This document shows, in pieces, positions 47,453 through 54,110 of a stretch of 54,110 nt of DNA. The notes below the pieces were generated by a model. The model made no database searches, was not told the DNA's origin, and saw nothing but the letters and a program-made list of their open reading frames with translations. Positions within the stretch are counted from its first letter, which is position 1. The number at the start of each line of letters is the position of its first letter. The position numbers and the translations under genes were made by a program. Source of the stretch: Betaproteobacteria bacterium (GTDB taxonomy: Bacteria; Pseudomonadota; Gammaproteobacteria; Burkholderiales; Burkholderiaceae_D); assembly GCA_025356395.1 (NCBI GenBank), contig JANXTA010000144.1, positions 1 to 54,110 of the forward strand, written 5' to 3'.

Positions 47453-48201
47453 GCTGCCGCCTTCAATGTGGTCAGGTCATCGAGGAGAGCTTCGATCAGC
47501 GCATCGCCGCCGACCCGCAGGTCGGGCATCGGATTGGCGCCGACGAAGTTGCAGGTGCCGCGCGGATCGACCACGAAGTCGACACCGAGCAGATGGACCG
47601 ACGCCAGTTCGGCGAGGCGGACGCAGGCCGCTGCGATCGCGGGAGCCAGCGGCAGGCCGAGCACGCGTCGCCCGACGACCACGGCCGTCGCGACGCGCGC
47701 GCCTGCAGGCACCAGGCGCTTCTCGCCCTTCATCTCGTCGATCCGGTCGCGGGACGATTGCCGATAGGGCGCGACCGCGAGTCCCGCGCTGCGCGCGAGC
47801 ACGACCCACTCCGACTCCTGGCGCCACTGGCCGCACAGCCCCTGCGGCGTGGGGCGGTTGACGACCGCGCAGGGCAGCGCATGGATCCAGCTCAGGAAGA
47901 ACGCGGCCATCTCCTGCTGTACGTAGTCCTGGTCGACCTGCGGCGCGCTGCGCCAGTGCGCGACCGGCACCGTGTAGAGCCGATTGACGACACCGTCGAG
48001 GTGATCGCCGTCGACCTGCAGACCGGCTTCGGTGCGGAAACGCAGCGTGGACAGCATGCCGTCCAGCCGATGTTCCGTGAACGTGCTCAGGGCCAGTTGC
48101 TCGGCACTGACGAACTCGATCGCGCGCAAGCCGCGCTTCTTCAACTTTGCATGTGCCCATAGCGCGGACGCATCGTGGGCATCGCTCAGGATCAGCCACA
48201 T
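47449..48201 (-). CDS. Degenerate ATP-grasp-like partner protein
   Basis: 250 residues. The C-terminal part HLLGVDFVVDPRGTCNFVGANPMPDLRVGG resembles the ATP-grasp Mg-binding region, but the expected Glu-Val-Asn-Pro is Gly-Ala-Asn-Pro, so a key acidic ligand is gone. The upstream NRPTPQGLCGQWRQESEWVVLARSAGLAVAPYRQ segment is the ATP-grasp pre-domain. It is probably not a ligase itself and may bind substrate or the intact ligase next to it. It starts 76 bases after the protease gene. Confidence 0.6.
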   Translation of the reverse strand: MWLILSDAHDASALWAHAKLKKRGLRAIEFVSAEQLALSTFTEHRLDGMLSTLRFRTEAGLQVDGDHLDGVVNRLYTVPVAHWRSAPQVDQDYVQQEMAAFFLSWIHALPCAVVNRPTPQGLCGQWRQESEWVVLARSAGLAVAPYRQSSRDRIDEMKGEKRLVPAGARVATAVVVGRRVLGLPLAPAIAAACVRLAELASVHLLGVDFVVDPRGTCNFVGANPMPDLRVGGDALIEALLDDLTTLKAAA

Positions 48202-48277
48202 CGTCGTTCTCCCAGGTCGGTTGGATCAAGCGCGCGCCACCGGCCCCGGCCGGCAGCGCGCGGTCTTCACAGGCAGG

Positions 48278-49951
48278 TCAGCAGTTGCACTTCTTGTCGG
48301 CCTCGTTGGTCAATGCACCGGCTCCGAGATCGGGTCGAAGATCGGCCGTGATGAAGGTCGACAGCGCCGCGACGGCAGTTTCGAGCTGCGCCATGCGCTG
48401 GCTCATGTCGCCACCTTCGACCGGCTGACCCGGAAACACCGGTGGTCCGCCTTCGGCCAGGGTCTTCGGATCGAACTGCTCGAAGATCAGCTTGTGGTCG
48501 ATCTCCTTCAATTCGAACTTGTGGTCCTTGCCCTCGTGCTTGGTGTGCTCCTTCTGCTCCTTGTGGTCCTTGGACTCCTTGTGGTCCTTGCCTTCCTTGT
48601 GATCCTTCGACTCCTTGCCCTCGTTCTTCTCCTTGTCCTTCTCCTTGAAGTCCTTCGACAGCTTGTTGTCGATCTCCTTGAAGTCCTTCAGCTTGTCGAC
48701 CACCTTCGCCTGGCCACCGCCGATGTTCGGAGCACCGGGTAGCTGCGGGAAGCCGGGACCGTCCGACAACTTTCCCGGACCTTCGACCGGACCCTTGCCG
48801 GGACCGTGATCGCCGAACGGCTTGTCGAACTCCTTGATCTCGAGTTTCTCGACCTTGTGATCCTTCGCTTCCTTGGACGGGTTCTTCTCGATCTCCTTGA
48901 TCTCCAGCTTCTCGACCTTGAAATCCTTGGTCGGGATCTTCTCGATTTCCTTGTGGGTGTCCTTGCTGTCCTTCAGCAACGACTTGGTCGGGCCCGTGCA
49001 CATCGAGACGTTGAGCGCCGACAGCACGTTGGCGATCTGGTTGGCGATGCCGTGCCCGTCGCTGCTGCCGGCGAAGTGCAGGCCGACGACGTGGATGGAG
49101 CCGTCGACGACCGCCGATCCCGAGTCGCCGTGATCACCGAACGCCGCGTTGTGCGCGGTATCGGGACGGATGCCGATCTGGTTGGTCAGCGTGCGCGTGC
49201 CGAGCGTGGGGCCGTAGTCGATGTTCACCGAGAGGCTCACGCTGTCGACGAAGCCGTAAGTCAGTCCGGTCGTGCGGCCGCGCTTGCGGACCGGGCTGTT
49301 GAGCGTGGCCACCGCCGTGCCCGCCACCCGGCCGATGTCGACGATCTCGCACGAGTAGCTGCGTCCCGACAGGCTGGAAACCGCGCAGTCGACGATGCCG
49401 GTGAGCGCCGCACGCTGCAGCGTGCCGATCACGTTGGCCGGACAGCTTCCGCCGTCGACGCGGCCTGGCTGGGCCATCGTGTCGCCGGCATGCCAGCCGT
49501 TGTCGATGCACATGACGTGGAAGTTCGACAGCAGCAGCGGGTTGCCGCTGGCGTTGTCCTTGACGATCGCGCCGAGCGTGCCGACGTAGACGAAGCCGCC
49601 AACCGCACGACACGGCCCGATGCTGATGCCGCCCTTGACCGGGCTGTAGTTGCCGGTGTCCGCGTCGAGCGTGATGTCGCCGACCTTTTTGCGATTCGAC
49701 GGGTTGTCCTGCAGGAAGTAGGTGCGCTCGATGACGTCCGTCCTGATGCCATCGATGGTTTCGGGAACCTTGTTCTTCGCCGCGACCGCCGGATCTTTCT
49801 TGGCGACCATGACGCGGATCGCAACCTCGTCGGTGCGCACCCCTCCCGTGTATTTGTAGCCGACGTCGACCCCCGTGACACCCGGCAGCTTCATCAGTTG
49901 TTCTTCGACGCCTTCCTTGGCTGCGATGATTTCGTTCAGTGCCTTGTCCAT
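48278..49951 (-). CDS. Trypsin-like protease with a long Lys/Asp/Glu/His repeat tail
   Basis: 557 residues, no signal peptide. Residues 1-85 form a small domain (LMKLPGVTGVDVGYK) like the one at 46310. Residues about 105-315 are a chymotrypsin-fold peptidase with a full triad: H145 (LSNFHVMC), D188 (GIVDCAVS) and S277 (GDHGDSGSAVV). From 325 to 495 the chain is almost only Lys, Glu, Asp and His, with repeats of KVEKLEIKE (345, 366) and KDHKE (449, 455, 461), split by a Gly/Pro patch at 380-415. The end (about 515-557) has a helix (MSQRMAQLETAVAALSTF) and the tail KKCNC. Downstream lie two ATP-grasp-type genes. Confidence 0.82.
   Translation of the reverse strand: MDKALNEIIAAKEGVEEQLMKLPGVTGVDVGYKYTGGVRTDEVAIRVMVAKKDPAVAAKNKVPETIDGIRTDVIERTYFLQDNPSNRKKVGDITLDADTGNYSPVKGGISIGPCRAVGGFVYVGTLGAIVKDNASGNPLLLSNFHVMCIDNGWHAGDTMAQPGRVDGGSCPANVIGTLQRAALTGIVDCAVSSLSGRSYSCEIVDIGRVAGTAVATLNSPVRKRGRTTGLTYGFVDSVSLSVNIDYGPTLGTRTLTNQIGIRPDTAHNAAFGDHGDSGSAVVDGSIHVVGLHFAGSSDGHGIANQIANVLSALNVSMCTGPTKSLLKDSKDTHKEIEKIPTKDFKVEKLEIKEIEKNPSKEAKDHKVEKLEIKEFDKPFGDHGPGKGPVEGPGKLSDGPGFPQLPGAPNIGGGQAKVVDKLKDFKEIDNKLSKDFKEKDKEKNEGKESKDHKEGKDHKESKDHKEQKEHTKHEGKDHKFELKEIDHKLIFEQFDPKTLAEGGPPVFPGQPVEGGDMSQRMAQLETAVAALSTFITADLRPDLGAGALTNEADKKCNC
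48518..48607 (-). repeat. In-frame short repeats encoding KDHKE
   Basis: Codes residues 449-478 of the protease tail. The unit K-D-H-K-E recurs three times, separated by one residue, then degrades. On the plus strand it appears as repeated TTGTGGTCCTT words. It is a coding low-complexity repeat, not a CRISPR or direct-repeat array. Confidence 0.8.
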
Positions 49952-50276
49952 GAATTCCCCCGAATGCGTGGTGACCGATGGTCGCGTCCGCGGAGTGCAG
50001 GACGCGTTCGGTGTTCGCTGCGCACGCCGGTCGTTGAAGCGACCGTCGATGATGCGGAGGCGATTTCCGAGAGCTCACGATGGAAAGGGAAAACCTACGG
50101 ATGGCCCACGGATCGGCAAGTCGTTAAGGGCTCGGGAACACGTCGCGGCGCCGGGCCGCTTCCGGGACCTTTGTTTCCGAGGCTTGCGGATCAGGGCCGA
50201 AATGCAGCAAGCTGACTGCCGCGCGAAACGTCATGCCCGACGTTTGCAAGATCACCTTCGCCTTTGGAGATTCGCC
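49952..50276. promoter_or_regulatory. Divergent promoter region of the protease and peroxidase operons
   Basis: 325 bases without a gene that I can support. The clearest element is an inverted repeat AAACGTC-6 bases-GACGTTT at 50226-50245, which ends 31 bases before the GTG of the peroxidase operon and could be an operator. No FNR-like box and no strong -35/-10 pair is visible. Confidence 0.4.
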
Positions 50277-50933
50277 GTGAGCAATGTCGCCGGCAAGGCC
50301 TACGCGATGACCATCCTGACGCCGATGCAGCCGCGCAGGACGTTCGTCAACACGTTCATCTTCATGGCGGCGCGCGCGTTGCCCGACAAGCTCGCGGGCC
50401 TGCTCGGCCTGTCGATCATCCACTTCGCGCGCTGGGTCATGGTCAGGCGCGACCAGTGGCCCGACCTGGGGCAGGGCAAGGAGACCCTGGTCAACGACTA
50501 CATGATCTTCTGCAGCAACTTCAACGGCACCTGGGACCAGTACATCGACGCGTTCTCCGATGGCCTGCCCAACGGCCTCGACATGTTCTGGTATTCGTCG
50601 ACGCGCTATCCGAGGTCGGTCCCGATCACGCCCTTCAAGGACTACATCCGCGCTAACCAGATCTACACCGACTACTACTACAACGCGACGCCCGGCTCGG
50701 CGCAGCGCGACATCAAGTGCGCGCTGCGCGTGCGCAACGCGGTCCGCGACCTGGCGGTGGTGCATGCGACCTCGTCGCCCGCGCAGTTCGATGCGCTGTG
50801 GCGCACTGCGCTGGTCGGCGTGCAGAACGACCTGGGCTCGCCCGGCTTCGCGCCGGTCGCGAGCAACGACACGTCCAATGCCGACGTTCACCGCCAGCCT
50901 TTCGTCGAAGCGCAATGGGGCACCGGGCACTGA
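50277..50933 (+). CDS. Uncharacterised protein, first gene of the DyP peroxidase operon
   Basis: 218 residues, GTG start with GGAG nine bases upstream. I do not recognise a named domain. IIHFARWVMV (47-56) followed by NDYMIFCSNFNGTWDQYIDAF (73-93) is paralleled in the next gene by THFVRASLI (67-75) and CPYLMFCADFDAH (109-121), so the two proteins are probably related ferredoxin-like folds, the fold also used by DyP peroxidases. No signal peptide or clear membrane helix. It may be a partner of the peroxidase. Confidence 0.6.
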   Translation: MSNVAGKAYAMTILTPMQPRRTFVNTFIFMAARALPDKLAGLLGLSIIHFARWVMVRRDQWPDLGQGKETLVNDYMIFCSNFNGTWDQYIDAFSDGLPNGLDMFWYSSTRYPRSVPITPFKDYIRANQIYTDYYYNATPGSAQRDIKCALRVRNAVRDLAVVHATSSPAQFDALWRTALVGVQNDLGSPGFAPVASNDTSNADVHRQPFVEAQWGTGH

Positions 50934-50934
50934 C

Positions 50935-51930
50935 ATGGCTAACATCGACGGTGGTCACTACTTCCTCACGACGCTGATCCCGGTCAAGCGCGATCCGATG
51001 TCACGCGCCGACGGCAGTTTCACGTCGCCGATTCACGTGCTGCGCGAGATGCTCGCCACGTTGCCGACCGCGCAGCAGAGCTCCGCGTGCATCGCGGCGG
51101 GCTTCGACAGTCCGTTCTCGCGCTGCAAGCGGACGCATTTCGTCCGCGCGAGCCTGATCGACCAGCCGATGTACAACGGCCGCGACGCGGGCAACTCGCT
51201 GGTACAGGGCCTGCGCGGCGTCGACCTGCTCGCGCACGAGCCGGTCGACAACCTGTCTTGCCCTTACCTGATGTTCTGCGCCGACTTCGACGCGCATGCC
51301 GACGAGGCCGACGGCGGGCTCGCGAGCTGGGCCGAAGGCCTGTGGACGACGATGGGCGTCGAGCTGCGCGCGGTCGGCGCCTCGTGCGTCGGCTTCGACC
51401 GGGTCAGCGATGGCGCGACCTTCGTCGCGTGGCTGAAGCGCTGCCAGATCGAGACGACGATGAGCTTCAACGACTACTACGTGCCAACCGGAGACCTGGA
51501 CGGCTACACGATCCCGGGGCTGGCGCTGCCCTTCGGCGTCGGGCTGGTCGTGCTCTCGGGCCTCGCGTGGTGGCTGCTCGCTGGACACTGGTGGTGGATG
51601 CTGCTGGCGGTACCCGTGGCGGCGGTGATCGCACTCGTCGGCGTGCTGGGTCTGCTGTGGCTGAAGGGGTGCAGACCCTTTCCGGTCGGCGCCGACACGG
51701 ACCTCCCGTCCATCCTCAAGGCGCTGCACGTGCAGCAGAAGTTCGCGTTGCTCGCGGCCGACCTGCAGGGTCTCGATGCGGCGCAGGTCCACGCGCGCTT
51801 CGGCGCCTTCCTCGCGCAGGTGAGACCCGACGACACGACCGCCCCGACCCAGCCACCGGGCGTGATCCGCTCCGATGGCGTGCGGCTCGTGCAGCACTTG
51901 GTGGTGACGCCGAAGCGGGTGGCGTTATGA
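50935..51930 (+). CDS. Uncharacterised membrane-anchored protein, second gene of the DyP operon
   Basis: 331 residues, start ATG 50935 one base after the previous stop. Residues 1-185 resemble the preceding protein at two motifs (THFVRASLI, CPYLMFCADFD). Two membrane helices follow at about 193-213 and 217-245 (PFGVGLVVLSGLAWWLLAG, WWMLLAVPVAAVIALVGVLGLLWL), joined by a very short turn, so both soluble parts lie on the same side. The C-terminal about 80 residues are soluble. It may hold the peroxidase at the inner face of the membrane. It overlaps the peroxidase gene by ATGA. Confidence 0.6.
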   Translation: MANIDGGHYFLTTLIPVKRDPMSRADGSFTSPIHVLREMLATLPTAQQSSACIAAGFDSPFSRCKRTHFVRASLIDQPMYNGRDAGNSLVQGLRGVDLLAHEPVDNLSCPYLMFCADFDAHADEADGGLASWAEGLWTTMGVELRAVGASCVGFDRVSDGATFVAWLKRCQIETTMSFNDYYVPTGDLDGYTIPGLALPFGVGLVVLSGLAWWLLAGHWWWMLLAVPVAAVIALVGVLGLLWLKGCRPFPVGADTDLPSILKALHVQQKFALLAADLQGLDAAQVHARFGAFLAQVRPDDTTAPTQPPGVIRSDGVRLVQHLVVTPKRVAL

Positions 51931-53510
51931 CCGCGTCCAAGCTCGAACTCGCCGATATCCAGGGCAACATCCTCACCGCCTACGGCCGGCTCGGGTTTCC
52001 GAAGGCGCGCTACCTCTTGCTGCATGTCGGCGATGCCGCGATGGGTCGCGCTTTCGTGCAGGCCATCCATCGACGTGTGACCACCGCGTTGCGCTGGCCG
52101 TCGAACCGCCCACGGTTGATGGCGATCCCCAGCACCGTCACGCGACCCGACGTGGCGATCAACATCGCGTTCACGTTCCGCGGCCTGCTCGCGCTCGGCC
52201 TGCCGATCCGCACGCTGCGCGGCATGCCCGACGACTTCATCGACGGCATGGTGGCCCGCGCGTCCATCCTCGGCGACGACGTGCTCGACAACACGCCCGA
52301 CCATTGGGACCAGGTCTGGCGACCGGAACAGCCGTCGGTCCACATCCTGCTGACGCTCAACGCGCAGGCCGACGCGTCGGGCGAGCCCGTGGCGCAACTC
52401 GAGGCCATCACTACCGAGATCCTGCAACTGATCGCGACGACCAGCAGCGGCAAGCCGGGCGCGTTGACGCTGCTCGAAGGCCATCGCGGACCGTCGACCC
52501 GCTGGCAGGAGTTGTCGGCGCTGATGCAGGATCACCAGCCGACGCCCTTCGAGCACTTCGGCTTCATGGACGCGATCGGCGACCCGATCTTCTCGGGCCA
52601 GTACCCGCAGGGCGAGGAAGAGGTGCTGGCGATCGGTCAGGGCGCGGTCGACGGGCTCGGCAACTGGCGACCGATCGCGACCGGCGAGTTCCTGCTCGGC
52701 TGGGCCGACGAGGCGCAGGAGGTCGCGGGTGCCGCGATGCCACCGGACTTCAGCCGCAATGGCAGCTTCTTCAGCTATCGCAAGCTGCATCAGCACGTCG
52801 AGGCTTTCGATGCGTGGATCGACGACAGTGCCGCTCGCTTCGCGTCGGCCTGGCGCTTCGACAACATCCAAGACGCGCGTCACACGCTGCTCGCCAAGAT
52901 GGCCGGACGCTGGACCGACGGCGTGCCGTTGACGGCTGCGCCCGACATCGCGGGCTGGAAGGCCTTCAACGCGCGTTACGCGCTGGGGACGGCCGAGCGT
53001 GCGCGAGCCTTCGTCGAGTTCCGCTACGGCGACGACCCGCAGGGCACGCGCTGTCCGATGACGTCGCACATGCGGCGCATGAACACGCGCGACTCGCTCG
53101 ACCCGCGCGCGACCGACAAGCCGAAGAACCGCATGGGCAGCGCGCTCAACAACCGTCGACGCCTGCTGCGCCGCGGGCTTCCTTACGGGACGCACGACGC
53201 GGCGGACGGCGAGCACGGCATCATCATGCTGTGCCACTGCGCGTCGTTGAGCCGCCAGTTCGAGTTCGTGCAGCAGCAGTGGTTGAACTTCGGTCTCGAC
53301 TTCAACGCCGGCAACGACAGTTGTCCGCTGGTGGGCAACCATTCGGACGGCGCGCGTTTCGTGATCGCGGCGGAGCCGACGTCGGGCAACGCGCCGTTCG
53401 TCGCGAACAACCTGCCGCAGTTCGTGTCGACGCGTGGTGGCGACTACTTCTTCGCGCCGAGCATGACGGCGCTCAGGATGATCGGCATGGGGTTGATCGA
53501 TCCGACCTGA
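51927..53510 (+). CDS. DyP-type haem peroxidase
   Basis: 527 residues, longer than typical bacterial DyPs of about 300-350 residues and closer to the class C/D size. It begins ELADIQGNILTAYG, the family start. The distal Asp is in GFMDAIGDP (near residue 209-215), a variant of the GxxDG motif in which the Gly is Ala. The proximal haem His is H381 in CPMTSHMRRMNTRD, matching the CPxGAHIRRxNPRD consensus. No Tat or Sec signal is present, so it is cytoplasmic or in a shell or membrane complex. Third gene of a tightly overlapping operon. Confidence 0.88.
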   Translation: MTASKLELADIQGNILTAYGRLGFPKARYLLLHVGDAAMGRAFVQAIHRRVTTALRWPSNRPRLMAIPSTVTRPDVAINIAFTFRGLLALGLPIRTLRGMPDDFIDGMVARASILGDDVLDNTPDHWDQVWRPEQPSVHILLTLNAQADASGEPVAQLEAITTEILQLIATTSSGKPGALTLLEGHRGPSTRWQELSALMQDHQPTPFEHFGFMDAIGDPIFSGQYPQGEEEVLAIGQGAVDGLGNWRPIATGEFLLGWADEAQEVAGAAMPPDFSRNGSFFSYRKLHQHVEAFDAWIDDSAARFASAWRFDNIQDARHTLLAKMAGRWTDGVPLTAAPDIAGWKAFNARYALGTAERARAFVEFRYGDDPQGTRCPMTSHMRRMNTRDSLDPRATDKPKNRMGSALNNRRRLLRRGLPYGTHDAADGEHGIIMLCHCASLSRQFEFVQQQWLNFGLDFNAGNDSCPLVGNHSDGARFVIAAEPTSGNAPFVANNLPQFVSTRGGDYFFAPSMTALRMIGMGLIDPT

Positions 53511-53580
53511 GTGGCGTGCTGTGGATCGGGCCTTTCGTGAGCCCTCGACGGATTCGCGCAGAACGCAGACCTTCGATGTT

Positions 53581-54110
53581 TCAACGCCCGCCGGAAACAT
53601 CCAGCAGGGCACCGGTGCAGTACGACGACGTGTCGCCCAGAAGCCAGAGGATCGCGGCACCGACCTCCGCGGCCTCGCCCGGGCGTCCCAGCGGCGCCGA
53701 GCTGCCGAGGCGCGCGGCCCGGTCGGGTTGTCCACCCGAACCGTGAATGTCGGTTCGAATCAGACCCGGGCGAACCGCATTGACGCGTACGCCGTCGCCG
53801 CCGAGTTCCTTCGAAAGCCCGATCGTCAGCGTATCGATGGCGCCCTTGGTGCCGGCATAGTCGACGTATTCGAAGGGCGATCCGAGCCGCGACGCCGCCG
53901 AGGAGACCATCACGATCGAACCCCCGCGACCGCCCCTCGACCTGGGCATCCGGCGGGCCGCTTCACGTGCGCAAAGGTAGGCCCCGAGGATGTTGACGTC
54001 GAACATGCGTCGCAAGCGCGCGATGCCCATGTCCGCGAGCGACATCGACGGGGCGACGATCCCGGCGTTGACGACCACGCCGTCGAGCCCGCGGCCGTCA
54101 GCGCAAGCGA
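53581..54110 (-). CDS. Short-chain dehydrogenase/reductase, 3' part
   Basis: About 176 residues are visible; the gene begins beyond the window end, as the frame stays open to 54110 (DGRGLDGVVVNAGIV). It has the NAG motif of classical SDRs, catalytic Ser in VMVSSAASR, the YxxxK in DYAGTKGA, then VRVNAVRPGLIRTDIH and the C-terminal GALLDVSGGR. An NAD(P)-dependent oxidoreductase of the glucose dehydrogenase-like group. The nucleotide-binding TGxxxGxG lies outside the window. Confidence 0.9.
   Translation of the reverse strand, partial: ACADGRGLDGVVVNAGIVAPSMSLADMGIARLRRMFDVNILGAYLCAREAARRMPRSRGGRGGSIVMVSSAASRLGSPFEYVDYAGTKGAIDTLTIGLSKELGGDGVRVNAVRPGLIRTDIHGSGGQPDRAARLGSSAPLGRPGEAAEVGAAILWLLGDTSSYCTGALLDVSGGR

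Noticed and set aside
48467-48979. Regular repeats in 48.5-49.0 kb as a CRISPR or iteron array
   Set aside because: The repeats keep codon phase, are short and imperfect, and encode the KDHKE/KVEKLEIKE tail of one protein.

Overview
The window is a high-G+C proteobacterial chromosome segment. The layout ccoI-ccoS-ccoNOQP-ccoG-fixH-hemN-safE-fnr, a ureDABCEFG operon, a PEP-CTERM exported protein and an HpnI-type hopanoid glycosyltransferase together suggest a betaproteobacterium, probably Burkholderiales-like. That placement is an inference from gene order, not from a marker gene. No rRNA, tRNA or CRISPR array was seen.

Region by region. 1-174: the end of an IS3-family element, abutting a short truncated reading frame. 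552-4134: a YncE/phosphoesterase fusion and a PEP-CTERM protein. 4206-9276: the urease operon (minus strand, ureDABCEFG), 34 bases downstream of a universal stress gene. 9311-26683: a low-oxygen island with two divergent universal stress genes, the cbb3 oxidase genes and their assembly factors, hemN, a SafE-like protein, a Crp/Fnr regulator without N-terminal cysteines, a response regulator/hybrid kinase pair, a broken ompW and a fatty acid desaturase. Six TTGAY-N4-RTCAA-like boxes lie in the promoters of this island and nowhere else that I saw. 26751-27455: a decayed amidohydrolase.

27513-31884 (minus strand) is the most unusual locus. A di-haem oxidoreductase of the DUF1111/DHOR type is split. 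Its beta-propeller and first haem half form one lipoprotein-like protein. Its second haem half is the C-terminus of a YeiH-type permease encoded by the next gene (ATGA overlap). A persulfide-dioxygenase-like hydrolase follows 8 bases later.

32084-40878: small conserved proteins, DMT transporters, debris of an RND efflux gene, a YncE/VIT/COG4705-like/EamA operon facing a two-component system, and a frameshifted hpnI. 40889-46528: metabolic genes (M3 peptidase, MaoC, VOC, epimerase, thiolase) and a 72-residue protein resembling the N-terminal domain of the trypsin-like protein further on.

46529-53510 holds a second unusual group. A trypsin-like protease with a long Lys/Asp/Glu/His repeat tail is followed by one ATP-grasp-like and one ATP-grasp ligase. 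Divergent from it is a three-gene operon ending in a DyP-type peroxidase, preceded by two uncharacterised related proteins. The window ends inside an SDR oxidoreductase gene.
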